33,325 bases of DNA, from assembly GCA_903917235.1 (NCBI GenBank), contig CAIWZS010000180.1:1-33325 (forward strand), written 5' to 3'. The notes below the pieces were generated by a model. The model was not told the DNA's origin and ran no database searches. It was given only the letters and a program-made list of their open reading frames with translations. A program made the position numbers and the translations under genes. This DNA is from an uncultured Planctomycetaceae bacterium (GTDB lineage: Bacteria; Planctomycetota; Planctomycetia; Pirellulales; UBA1268). Shown here in pieces: positions 23,301 through 30,830 of this stretch (its first letter is position 1; each line of letters begins with the position of its first letter).

Positions 23301-24373
23301 GACGCCGCCGGCCGGAACGTGTCGAGCTCCGAAGGGCCGCGATTGACCAAGAGCAGGAGCACGCCCCCGTCGAGGATGATCTCCTCGGTGGTCACCGTGT
23401 CCGCGTACTCACGGACGACGCGGCCGGTGCGGCCGTCGAGGCGCACGAGCGGCGCATGGAGTCCGAGCGTCGCGAACACGTCGTCGCCGAGCGCCACGAG
23501 GCGGCGGGTGAGCTGCGTCGGGCCGCTCTTCAGCGGCCACATGTGGTCGTGCCACACGGGAATCGGCACGCTCCAGAGGGGCGTGCCGTTGAAGGCGTCG
23601 CGCGCGAGCAGCCGCCACTTCGCCGGCAGTTCGATCGCCGTCCGCGAGCCCTCGTCCTGGATCATGTACAGGCGGCCGTTGGCCGACACCATCGAGGTCA
23701 GGCTCGCCATCCGGTCGTGGTGCCGCGACCACCGTGGGCTGCCGACCCACTGGAGCGAGCGCGGCGGACCGACGAGCGTGTCGTGCGCGACGGGATTGCC
23801 GGACGCGTCGTGGAAGTAGTGCGTCCACTCGTCCATCTCGACGGGCCACGGCTTCACCCGCCTTGTCCAACCCTCGGCGCCCCGGATGAGCGCGACACCC
23901 CGTGGACAGAGCACCCGGTCGATCTCCTCCGCCGCGATCCGGTCCGCGTGCGCCGCCTCCACGACGAGCAGGTTCACGAGACCGTCGACGTACGGCAGGT
24001 GCGTGCCGTCGAAGTGGTCGGCGCTCGCCGGCCCGTTCAGGCCCGCCGCGACGAGCCGCGCCCGTGCGGCGGCGACCGCGGTGGCGGAGGTGTCGAGGCC
24101 GTGGACCTGCACCGCCGCCACGCGCGCACCCCCGGCGATGCCGTCCACGTGCGGCGTATCCCGGGCGAGCGCCTCGAGGAGGCCCCCGTCGCCACATCCC
24201 ACGTGCACGGCGAATCCACCCGCGAAGCCCGAAGCGGCGAGGATCTCGGCCGCCTCCCGCCCTCGCGCCACGACCCCCGGCACCGCGTGCAGCAGCATCA
24301 CGGCCGCCACGGCGGCGCGTCGCCCCAGGCCGCGGCTCCCGCCGTCCCGCCCGCGTCCTGATCCGCTCCGCAT
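20363..24373 (-). CDS. Exported methyltransferase-fold / PQQ-like propeller / LamG fusion protein
   Basis: This 1336-residue protein starts with an Arg-rich leader and hydrophobic segment (AAVAAVMLLHAVPGVVA). Residues about 50-165 look like a SAM-dependent methyltransferase fold (GGFAVHVGCGDGGLLEAL, then VLCPRGVALIRG). Residues about 200-960 hold BamB/PQQ-dehydrogenase-like propeller blades, for example ALDGDDV-type strands LVALGDDVFATLG and VSANGRLYMIQDEG. A LamG/concanavalin-like domain follows at about 985-1150 (VPVTVEAWVRPEKPNGTI, LADGWNHVVGML, ALDEVRIFHREL). A last propeller-like segment closes the chain. GAGGAGG overlapping the sppA stop favours the ATG at 24373 over the GTG at 24376. 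A role in periplasmic binding or matrix contact is a guess; the methyltransferase part may be inactive outside the cytosol. Confidence 0.82.
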   Translation of the reverse strand: MRSGSGRGRDGGSRGLGRRAAVAAVMLLHAVPGVVARGREAAEILAASGFAGGFAVHVGCGDGGLLEALARDTPHVDGIAGGARVAAVQVHGLDTSATAVAAARARLVAAGLNGPASADHFDGTHLPYVDGLVNLLVVEAAHADRIAAEEIDRVLCPRGVALIRGAEGWTRRVKPWPVEMDEWTHYFHDASGNPVAHDTLVGPPRSLQWVGSPRWSRHHDRMASLTSMVSANGRLYMIQDEGSRTAIELPAKWRLLARDAFNGTPLWSVPIPVWHDHMWPLKSGPTQLTRRLVALGDDVFATLGLHAPLVRLDGRTGRVVREYADTVTTEEIILDGGVLLLLVNRGPSELDTFRPAASVGDQGRVEREFLWNEQPREVRAIEPESGRVLWTRTGPVVPLTLCANAGGVAWHDGERIVCVERSSGEERWASAPAPRRQAIPFNFGPRLVMQGEVVLYAGGEGRMRGYATADGRQLWETEHAPSGYQSPQDLMVSNGLVWVAPTTSGGDSGIYKGRDILTGEVKVEFPPDVDTYWFHHRCSIAKGTDRFLIPSRTGIEFVDTEKRTWDTNHWVRGGCLYGVLPCNGLLYAPPHDCACYPETKLSGFNALAAQRAAPPPRPADDARLTRGPAFDGPFDAAPQTPSDWPTYRHDAARSGASPDPLPGTLDRSWEVVIGGRLSQPVVVADTLYVAQVDAHAIHAIDVVSGGRRWSFTAGGRIDSPPTIWQGRVLFGSADGAVYCLRASDGALAWRFFAAPSDRRLMALEQLESVWPVHGTVLVVDDLVHVVVGRSCFLDDGMQYVRLDPRSGAVVSRTILDDRDPETGGAIEARIAVLQMPAGLADILSFDGERIFLRSQAFDRDGRRVGIGPVSGDAARQGSTQAGAGRHLYAPTGFLDDTWFHRSYWVYGRNFAGGHNGYWQAGKYTPAGRILAFNDTDVFGYARQPQYYKWTTPLEHQLFAAGRDAVVAEPVSLPPRRGGAASTPVVSFQPAAAIDPRGVPVTVEAWVRPEKPNGTILAHGGAAQGYALAIEQRRPVFRVRSDQRLGTLAADVRLADGWNHVVGMLAADGTLRLFLDGREVAAGPGPGLLDTPKTGLDLGGDTGSVVGGEGSDTPLAGALDEVRIFHRELTAAEIAAAHADPEASRRTLAGAVLALTFDAGNARDTSGAVGGVAAAGLHDLPTGKGRIGSAVVFPSRTRAAAAGGGPAGAKAGPGAEAAKGLAFDQKWTRFVPIFARGMVLGRDALLVAGPPDLVDSEEALRGLAAGDAGMVEALARQDAALGGAEGGRVSVVSLDDGSQVQSLEVDFLPVFDGVVAAAGRIYASTTDGRIVCHGPRR

Positions 24374-24384
24374 CACGTGCCTCC

Positions 24385-26265
24385 TCAGTGCAGGGTGAGC
24401 CGCAGCGGCGGCAGCAGTTGTGGCCGGCCCGAGAGCACCTGCCTCAGTCCCCGGGCGCCGCGGACGGCCTCCTCGAGCGCCGGCACACCCGCGGCCCGCG
24501 AGAGGAGCAGGCCCACGACCGGATCACGTCGTGCCGCATCGGCCGCTCCGAAGAGCTCGTCGAACAGCCCGCGCGGCTCCGGCAGCAGCATCCGCTCGAG
24601 CTTCTCGTCGGCCGGGACCTGCGCGAGCCGACGCGCCTCGTCGATCGCGTCGTCGAGCGTGCCGAGACGGTCGACGAGCTTCGCCTCGAGCGCCATGCGC
24701 CCGGTGAAGACGCGGCCCTCGGCGAGGCCCTTCACCGTCTCGACCTCGAGGCCGCGGCCGGCCGCCACCTTCGACGTGAAGAGCCGGTAGATGTCCTGCA
24801 TCGTGCCCATGAACGCCTCGCGCTCCGCGGCCGTGAAGGGATGCTGCGGCGAGAGCCATCCTGCATTGCGACCTCGGCTGACGACGTCCGTGCGCACGCC
24901 GACCTTCTCGAGCGCACCCCCGACGGCGATCTTGCCTCCCACGACGCCGATGGAGCCCGTGAGCGTCCCGGGTGAGGCGACGATGCGATCGGCCCCGACG
25001 GCCACGTAGTAGCCGCCACTCGCCGCCGTGTCCGACAGGCTCGCGACGACGGGCTTCTTCGTCCGCTGGGCCTCGCGCCAGATCAGGTCGCTGGCCAGTG
25101 CGGATCCTCCGGGCGAATCGATGCGCAGCACGATCGCCGCCACGGCCTCGTCCTCCGCCGCCGTGCGAATCGCCTCCACGATCGTGTCGGCTCCCGCCCC
25201 CGGCATGGCGAGAAGCTCGTCGGATGAGCGACCCTCGCTGATTTCCCCCACCACGTGGACGATCGCGATCGTGCGGCCCTTGCCACGCGCGGCCTTCGCG
25301 CCGCCTCCGGAGACGGCCTCCATCAGCTTCACCAGGCCGGTCAGCCCGGAAAAATCCTTGTCGACGTTCCGCCGGCCGTAGTCGCGGGCCACCCGTGGCT
25401 CGCCGCCGACCCGCGCGACCAGCGCCGCGACCGCCTCGTCCTCGTAGCCGACGGCATCGACGAGCCCCGCCTCGCGCGCCGTCTCCGGGGTGAAGACCCC
25501 GATATCCACGAGCTCGCGCACCCGTTCCGCCGGCAGCTTCCGATCGCCGGCGATCCGCCCGACGAACTGATCGTAGAGGTCACCCACGAACGCCTCGTAC
25601 TGCCCGCGGAGTTCGGCACTCATCTCGCTGCGCGTCAGCGGCTCGCCAGCCCCCTTGAACGCGCCCACCTGCAGAATCTCGGCCGCGACCCCCAGGCGGT
25701 CGAGCAGCCCCTTGAAGAACATCACCTCCGCACGAACGCCGGTGATCTCCAGCGTCGCGGCGGGAACGAGCGTCACCGTATCGCAGGCCGTGGCGACTCC
25801 GTAGTGGAGCGGCGAGCCACCCACGAGGCAGGCCGCCACCGGCTTCCCGGTCGCACGCACCCGGCCGATGGCGGCGCGGATCTCGTCCACCCGTGCGCGG
25901 CCGAGATCGGGCGACTCGATCACAAGCAGCACACCCCGGACGCGAGTGTCCGCCGCAGCCTTGTCCAGCCGCTCGATGAACTGGCCCAGCCGGGGCGAGA
26001 CGTCTCCGAGCAGGCCCCCCTGGGACGTCCCTTCAGCCAGCCCGCCGGCCAGTCGCAGGTGCGCGATCGTCGTGGCGGCCGCCTTCGTCGCCTGATCGGC
26101 CGGTCGCTCCGGCTTGGCCGTCGGCTTCTCGCCCGCCGCCGGGGCCGCGGGCTCCGCCATCGCCTCCCAGGCCACGCCGGTGAGGAGCATCGCCAGGGTG
26201 CCGATCGCCCCGGTGATCCGAGAGAATCGGCCGTGCATCCGTCGTCCGCCGCCGTGCGCCGTCAT
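24385..26265 (-). CDS. sppA: Signal peptide peptidase SppA, 67K type
   Basis: This 626-residue serine protease of the S49 family cleaves remnant signal peptides in the membrane. It has an N-terminal membrane anchor or signal (ITGAIGTLAMLLTGVAWEAMA). It has the duplicated S49 layout: catalytic Lys204 in QVGAFKGAGEPLTRSEMS in the first repeat and catalytic Ser416 in SDTAASGGYYVAVGADRIVA in the second. IDSPGGSALASD and TGSIGVVGGK are also conserved. Size agrees with E. coli SppA (about 618). It is the first gene of the ten-gene minus-strand run, read divergently from lexA, and stops 11 bases before the next ATG. A second in-frame ATG (residue 10) could be the true start. Confidence 0.92.
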   Translation of the reverse strand: MTAHGGGRRMHGRFSRITGAIGTLAMLLTGVAWEAMAEPAAPAAGEKPTAKPERPADQATKAAATTIAHLRLAGGLAEGTSQGGLLGDVSPRLGQFIERLDKAAADTRVRGVLLVIESPDLGRARVDEIRAAIGRVRATGKPVAACLVGGSPLHYGVATACDTVTLVPAATLEITGVRAEVMFFKGLLDRLGVAAEILQVGAFKGAGEPLTRSEMSAELRGQYEAFVGDLYDQFVGRIAGDRKLPAERVRELVDIGVFTPETAREAGLVDAVGYEDEAVAALVARVGGEPRVARDYGRRNVDKDFSGLTGLVKLMEAVSGGGAKAARGKGRTIAIVHVVGEISEGRSSDELLAMPGAGADTIVEAIRTAAEDEAVAAIVLRIDSPGGSALASDLIWREAQRTKKPVVASLSDTAASGGYYVAVGADRIVASPGTLTGSIGVVGGKIAVGGALEKVGVRTDVVSRGRNAGWLSPQHPFTAAEREAFMGTMQDIYRLFTSKVAAGRGLEVETVKGLAEGRVFTGRMALEAKLVDRLGTLDDAIDEARRLAQVPADEKLERMLLPEPRGLFDELFGAADAARRDPVVGLLLSRAAGVPALEEAVRGARGLRQVLSGRPQLLPPLRLTLH

Positions 26266-26420
26266 GGGGTCGCCTCCGCATCCGTGGGGTCGTCGGCCCC
26301 GTTACCCGCACGGGAAGCCGACCGACTCATCCTACCGGCGGTTCGCGACGAGCGAGAACCACAGGGGGCGAGGCTTGCCCGGCGTGGCAGCCGGAGCCCA
26401 CGAACCTCCGCCGAGCCCTC

Positions 26421-26448
26421 TTGAAAATGAACGGCCGTATAGTAAGAT
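26421..26448 (+). promoter_or_regulatory. Sigma-70-type promoter of lexA with central palindrome
   Basis: TTGAAA (26421-26426) and TAAGAT (26443-26448) are spaced 16 bases and lie 80 bases before the lexA ATG. The spacer contains the perfect palindrome ACGGCCGT (26431-26438). LexA normally represses its own gene, so this palindrome is a candidate operator, but it does not match an SOS box known to the annotator. A 13-base palindrome (26508-26520) lies just before the ATG. Confidence 0.5.
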
Positions 26449-26527
26449 ACCGACGTCCATTCGACGCCACCCCGTCCTTCCTTCTCCTTCATCCTCTTCC
26501 CCGGGACGCGGCAGTGCCGCAGCCACC

Positions 26528-27337
26528 ATGCCCAAGACCAAATCCAAGCCCTTCGCGAAGTCCTCCGGCAAGCCCCTCTCCCAAAACGGATCTCGAGCCT
26601 CCGGAACCCGGGGCCGCCGGACCGCGGGCCGCTCAGCGGTGCGTCGTGACACGGCACCGAGCAAGGCGCGGCGCGCAGCGGCCGTCGCAGCCCTGAGTGG
26701 CGATCCGTTCGGGCTCGTCTGCAACACCGACGACGGGGCGGACACCGAGGACGCTCCCACCGAACGGCAGCTCGAGATCTACGCCTTCATCCGCGACAAG
26801 ATTCATTCGCGTGGATTCGGCCCCACGGTCCGGGAAATCGGGCAGGCATTCAAGATCCGCTCCCCCAACGGCGTCGTGTGCCACCTCAAGGCACTCGAGC
26901 GTAAGGGGCTCATCACCCGGGGCAAGAACATGTCCCGGGCGATCGAGCTGGTCAACGAGCCGGCACATCTCAGGGGTCTGCCCCTGGCGGGCTGGGTCGC
27001 GGCCGGCACGCTGCGACCGGCCGAGGAGCAGAGCGAACGCATCGACTTCGAGAGCCTCTTCAACCGGGACAATCATTTCGTGCTGAAGGTGATGGGCGAT
27101 TCGATGATCGACGCCCAGATCGCCGATGGCGACTGGGTCATCATCCAGAAGAAGCACACGGCGCATTCCGGCGACATCGTCGTCGCACAGACGGAAGAGG
27201 GTGAGGCGACCCTCAAGCAATGGTTCCCGGAGCGGGACCGGATCCGCCTCCAGCCGGCCAACGCGGCCATGAAGCCGATCTACGTGCGCAACGCGCGGGT
27301 GCTCGGCGTGCTCGTGGGCGTGGTCCGCAAGACGTAG
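26528..27337 (+). CDS. lexA: LexA SOS repressor with basic N-terminal extension
   Basis: This 269-residue LexA represses DNA-damage genes and self-cleaves when bound to RecA. The winged helix spans about 77-140 (TERQLEIYAFIRDKI, FGPTVREIGQAF, SPNGVVCHLKALERKGLI). The cleavage site is Ala154-Gly155 in LPLAGWVAAG, and the catalytic pair is Ser192 (MGDSMID) and Lys230 (EATLKQWF). The first 75 residues are an extra, Lys/Arg/Ser-rich and disordered-looking stretch absent from the 200-residue norm. The ATG at 26528 lacks a visible ribosome-binding site; an in-frame GTG at 26639 would shorten the extension to about 38 residues. It is transcribed away from sppA and converges with the sigma-54 activator gene, and a dispersed repeat follows its stop. 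Confidence 0.93.
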   Translation: MPKTKSKPFAKSSGKPLSQNGSRASGTRGRRTAGRSAVRRDTAPSKARRAAAVAALSGDPFGLVCNTDDGADTEDAPTERQLEIYAFIRDKIHSRGFGPTVREIGQAFKIRSPNGVVCHLKALERKGLITRGKNMSRAIELVNEPAHLRGLPLAGWVAAGTLRPAEEQSERIDFESLFNRDNHFVLKVMGDSMIDAQIADGDWVIIQKKHTAHSGDIVVAQTEEGEATLKQWFPERDRIRLQPANAAMKPIYVRNARVLGVLVGVVRKT

Positions 27338-27355
27338 CGCGCATCCCCCGTGCGC

Positions 27356-27412
27356 GGAGCTCCGGCTCGGGGGCGGCAAAAGTCTCCTCGCTGTGGCCGT
27401 GGCGGCCACATG
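27356..27412 (-). repeat. 57-bp dispersed repeat, lexA copy
   Basis: On the minus strand this segment matches 10382-10438 at 55 of 57 positions. It lies in the 198-base gap between the convergent lexA and sigma-54 activator genes, starting 18 bases after the lexA stop. It holds the same small hairpin, here GTGGCCG/CGGCCAC with a different loop base. The rest of the gap (27413-27535) contains nothing recognisable. Confidence 0.9.
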
Positions 27413-27535
27413 CTCGTCGAGCGTTCGCCGACCCCCTTCGCCTCTCCGTCCAGACTGCAGGGGCGTCGCTCCACCGCCATCGAATCCGCGCGGGCGACGA
27501 CGCAGAAGCGCTCGATGGTCCGCCGCACCGGGTCG

Positions 27536-29071
27536 TCAGGCGGTCGCGCGGTCCTGCGACTCCATCTGGTGGAGTTTGTTGTAGAGCGTCTTCAGGCTGA
27601 TCCCGAGTTCCTCCGCCGTGCGAGGCTTGTTGCCGCCGTTGCGCTCGAGCCCCTGGCGGATCGCCTCGAGTTCGAGTTCCCGCAGCGTGCGGATCGCCGT
27701 GTCGCTGCACGCGGCGACGGCCCGGCCGCCACGATTCAAGGTGGCCGCCACGGCAGCCGTCGTCTCACTCGACCCGACGTCGTGTGCCGATGCCTCGGGC
27801 GTTGCCGTCGCCCCTGAGCTCGGCGGGGGCACGCGTGCAGCGGTTTCCTGCCGAAGGGATGCCGGCGGCGTGCGGGCCGTGGACCCGAGCCGTGCCGGCA
27901 GATCGGCGAGCGTGAGGGGCAGGTGATCGGAAAGCACGAGGGCATGCTCGATGACGTTGGCGAGCTCGCGCACGTTGCCCGGCCAGTGGTGCGCGGTGAG
28001 TGCGGCGAGCACCGCCGGCTCGGCGACGTCGGCCTCGGAGGGGACCTGTGGCCGAGCGCGACGCACGAAGTGCCTCACGAGCGAAGGGATGTCGTCGCGC
28101 CGCTCGCGCAGCGGCGGCACCGCCACCTCGAACGTGTTGATCCGGAAGAGGAGGTCCTCGCGGAAGGCGCCCTCGGCCACCATGCGATCGACGTCGCGGT
28201 GGGTCGCGCACACCACGCGGACGTCCACCGTGATCGAGTGGTTCTCGCCGACGCGACGGATCTCGCCGCTTTCGAGCACCCGCAGCAGCCGCGACTGCAG
28301 CGACCGCGGCAATTCGCCGATCTCGTCGAGAAACAGCGTGCCACCGTCGGCCACCTCGAAGAGCCCGGCCCGATGCTCGTCGGCACCCGTGAAGGCGCCG
28401 CGGCGATGACCGAACAGCTCGCTTTCGACGAGGTGCTCCGGCAGCGCGCCACAGTTCACCGCGACGAGGGGCCCCGCGGCGCGGCGGCTGCCCTCGTGGA
28501 TCGCGCGGGCGACGAGCTCCTTGCCCGTCCCCGTCTCGCCGCGCACGAGCACCGTCGCGTCGCTCGCAGCCACGCGGGCGACGAGCCGACGCACCGTCCC
28601 GAGCGCGATCGAATCGCCCACGAGCTGCGGAGCGCCCTCCGCGCGCTGCACCCGCCGCTCGAGGGCGCGCATGCGGGCGGTGAGCTCACGCTTTTTCCTG
28701 ACCCGTTCGAGGACCGCCTGAATCTCGGCGAGCTTGCACGGCTTCGTCAGGTAGTCGAAGACGCCCTGCCGCACCGCCGCGACGGCGCTCTCCACGGATG
28801 ACTTGCCCGTCACGATCACCGTCTCGGTGTCGGGCGACGTCTCCCGCACGCGGGCCACGACCTCCAGCCCTCCGGCGCCGGGCATGTCGAGATCGACGAT
28901 CACGCAGTCGTAGGCGGTGCGCTCGAGCGCCGCGAGCGCGGTGCGGCCGTCCGGGCAGACCGTGGCCTCGTGGCCCAGACGCGGCAGCTCGATCCGCATC
29001 AGCTCCTGGAGCGATGCCTCGTCGTCCGCGAAGAGCACCCGCATCGGTCTCGTCGTCGCTCGCTGTGCCAT
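27536..29071 (-). CDS. NtrC-family sigma-54-dependent response regulator
   Basis: This 511-residue protein has three parts. The receiver domain (about 10-125) has phosphoacceptor Asp60 in VIVDLDMPG and Lys110. The AAA+ domain (about 148-385) has Walker A GETGTGKE (178-185), the sigma-54 contact loop GAFTGA (225-230), Walker B GGTLFLDE (243-250) and a [16 protein letters not shown] sensor region. The Fis-type helix-turn-helix lies at the C-terminus ([20 protein letters not shown]). It should activate sigma-54 promoters when phosphorylated, almost surely by the kinase encoded directly upstream. A Pro/Ala/Thr-rich linker precedes the HTH. Possible starts are 29089, 29071 and 29044; none has a strong ribosome-binding site, and 29071 is a compromise. 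A consensus sigma-54 promoter occurs at 7167-7182 in this window. Confidence 0.93.
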   Translation of the reverse strand: MAQRATTRPMRVLFADDEASLQELMRIELPRLGHEATVCPDGRTALAALERTAYDCVIVDLDMPGAGGLEVVARVRETSPDTETVIVTGKSSVESAVAAVRQGVFDYLTKPCKLAEIQAVLERVRKKRELTARMRALERRVQRAEGAPQLVGDSIALGTVRRLVARVAASDATVLVRGETGTGKELVARAIHEGSRRAAGPLVAVNCGALPEHLVESELFGHRRGAFTGADEHRAGLFEVADGGTLFLDEIGELPRSLQSRLLRVLESGEIRRVGENHSITVDVRVVCATHRDVDRMVAEGAFREDLLFRINTFEVAVPPLRERRDDIPSLVRHFVRRARPQVPSEADVAEPAVLAALTAHHWPGNVRELANVIEHALVLSDHLPLTLADLPARLGSTARTPPASLRQETAARVPPPSSGATATPEASAHDVGSSETTAAVAATLNRGGRAVAACSDTAIRTLRELELEAIRQGLERNGGNKPRTAEELGISLKTLYNKLHQMESQDRATA

Positions 29072-29133
29072 GTCGTGTCCCGTCTCCATGTCCTGAGTGT
29101 GTCGTCGCCTGCGCGGAGCCTGTCCGGCGGGGT

Positions 29134-30744
29134 TCACGCGGCCCGCCCGGGTGTGGCGCGCTCCCGGCCACCAGCCGCCATGCCGCCGACCTGGGCGAGC
29201 GGCAGCGTGACGCGGAACGTGGAGCCGAGCCCCGGCCCACCGCTCGACACCTCGATCCGCCCTCCGTGATCGGTGACGATCCGGTGCACGATCGAGAGGC
29301 CGAGTCCGGTGCCCTGCCCCGATTTGCGCCGTGTGAAGAACGGCTCGAAGAGGTGCTCGAGCACCTCCTCGGTCATGCCACAACCGTCGTCGGTGACGGT
29401 GAGCACCGCCTCACCGGCCCCATGCAATGATTCCGGCACCGGCGACCTCCGCGCCGCGATCCGCACGTGCCCCGACTCCTCGATCGAGTCGAGCGCATTG
29501 ACGAGCAGGTTGAGCACCACCTGCTTGAGCTCCTGCGGGTTGGCCATCACGAGCACGTCCTGCCCCTCCTCGATCTCGATCGCTCGGCCCTTGAACCGGC
29601 CGACGTGCCGCAGCATCTCCGCGACGTCGCCCACGAGGGCGACCAGCGCCGTGGCCTGACGACGCACCTCGCCGAGCCGCGAAAAGTCGAGCAGCTTCTC
29701 CGTGATGCCCTTGCACCGGAAGGCTTCGGCCTGGATGAGCTCCACGTAGCGCCGGGCGATGCGCGCCTCGTCGTCGTTTCCGGCGAGCGATTCGAGCCGG
29801 CCCTCCAGAGACTCCGCGCACATCGCGATCGAAGCGAGGGGGTTGTTGATCTCGTGGGCGACGCCCGCGGCGAGAAACCCCACGCTCGCCAGCTGCTCGC
29901 TGCGGATCACCTCGCGCGTGCGCGACTGCACCTGGCGATCGAGGTCGTCGCGGATCTCCTGGAATCGCTCGGTCATCTCGTTGAGCGCGGCGGCCAGCTC
30001 GGCCATCTCGTCGCGGGTGTCGAGGTGGATCCGGTAGCCGAAGTCACCCGCCGCCACGCGCCGCGAGCCGTGGCCGAGCTGCCGCAGCGGACGGAAGACC
30101 CAGCGGTAGGTGAGACCGGCGATCGTCGCCAGCAGCACGGCCGCCGCGGTCGCCGAGGCCCACGTGACGATGATGAGCGTGCGATACCGCGTGCGCACCT
30201 CGCTCGCGAGGTCGTGCAGTCGGTCCTGCAGGAAGGACGGCAGGGCGGACGTCAGCTCCGCGAGCGACCGCAGCTCGGGGTCGACATTGCGGAGCATCGC
30301 ACGGCGGCGGATCGACGGGGGCTCCCCCGGCACCGGCGTGGCCCGCACGATGCCGTCGATCGCCTCGAGGCGGGCCGCGATGCGCAGCGCCGTCTGTCGC
30401 TCACGCGAGCGGTCCCCGAGCGGAGCGTCCTCGAGTTCCCCGGCGGTGATCTCCTGGCAGTAGGCATCGAGTGCGAGTCCGGTGGCCATGAGGCCGCCGA
30501 GAAAATCCGCGATCGCGCCGCTCTCTCCGGCGAGGGCCCGCGTGTGGGCGAGCCGCGCGAGCCCCACCTGCTCGTCGAGCGCACTGGCGCGCGGCAGCTC
30601 GGCGGCGCGAGCCGACAGGGCCCGCACGAGCCGCCGGTAGGAGTAGACGCCGAGAAAGCTGCTCGCCGACAGGACGCCGACGATGACGCCCACGAGGAGG
30701 GCGCCGAGGAGGAGTTTTTCGCGGATCGGTCGGCGCCTTGGCAC
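29134..30744 (-). CDS. Membrane sensor histidine kinase (HAMP, HisKA, HATPase)
   Basis: This 536-residue kinase has two membrane segments (about 10-35 and 189-214) enclosing a periplasmic, mostly helical sensor of about 150 residues. A HAMP domain follows (215-267), then the phosphoacceptor His297 in GVAHEINNPLASIA. The ATPase has an N box (QVVLNLLVNALDSI), DDGCGM, an F box FEPFFTRR and a G box GQGTGLGLSI. It is of the NtrB-like kind that often pairs with sigma-54 response regulators, and the regulator gene starts about 60 bases downstream. The GTG at 30744 is chosen because GGAGG lies eight bases upstream and because it places the first membrane helix near the N-terminus. The sensor ligand is unknown. 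It lies 86 bases after the AAA+/RF2-like gene. Confidence 0.92.
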   Translation of the reverse strand: MPRRRPIREKLLLGALLVGVIVGVLSASSFLGVYSYRRLVRALSARAAELPRASALDEQVGLARLAHTRALAGESGAIADFLGGLMATGLALDAYCQEITAGELEDAPLGDRSRERQTALRIAARLEAIDGIVRATPVPGEPPSIRRRAMLRNVDPELRSLAELTSALPSFLQDRLHDLASEVRTRYRTLIIVTWASATAAAVLLATIAGLTYRWVFRPLRQLGHGSRRVAAGDFGYRIHLDTRDEMAELAAALNEMTERFQEIRDDLDRQVQSRTREVIRSEQLASVGFLAAGVAHEINNPLASIAMCAESLEGRLESLAGNDDEARIARRYVELIQAEAFRCKGITEKLLDFSRLGEVRRQATALVALVGDVAEMLRHVGRFKGRAIEIEEGQDVLVMANPQELKQVVLNLLVNALDSIEESGHVRIAARRSPVPESLHGAGEAVLTVTDDGCGMTEEVLEHLFEPFFTRRKSGQGTGLGLSIVHRIVTDHGGRIEVSSGGPGLGSTFRVTLPLAQVGGMAAGGRERATPGRAA

Positions 30745-30830
30745 GTCGCACGCCTCCGGTCGGGACGGGAGGGCGGACGGTACCAGAGCGACCCGGACGG
30801 CAGAAGCGGGAAATCGAGCGTTTCCACCGC

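Noticed and set aside
20843-24361. An 1172-codon open frame opposite the propeller gene
   Set aside because: Composition is Arg/His/Asp-rich without any domain, while the other strand encodes recognisable propeller and LamG motifs.
28328-28343. Second sigma-54-like sequence (TGGCACGCTGTTTCTC, minus strand)
   Set aside because: It lacks the -12 GC element and encodes the Walker B segment of the activator itself.
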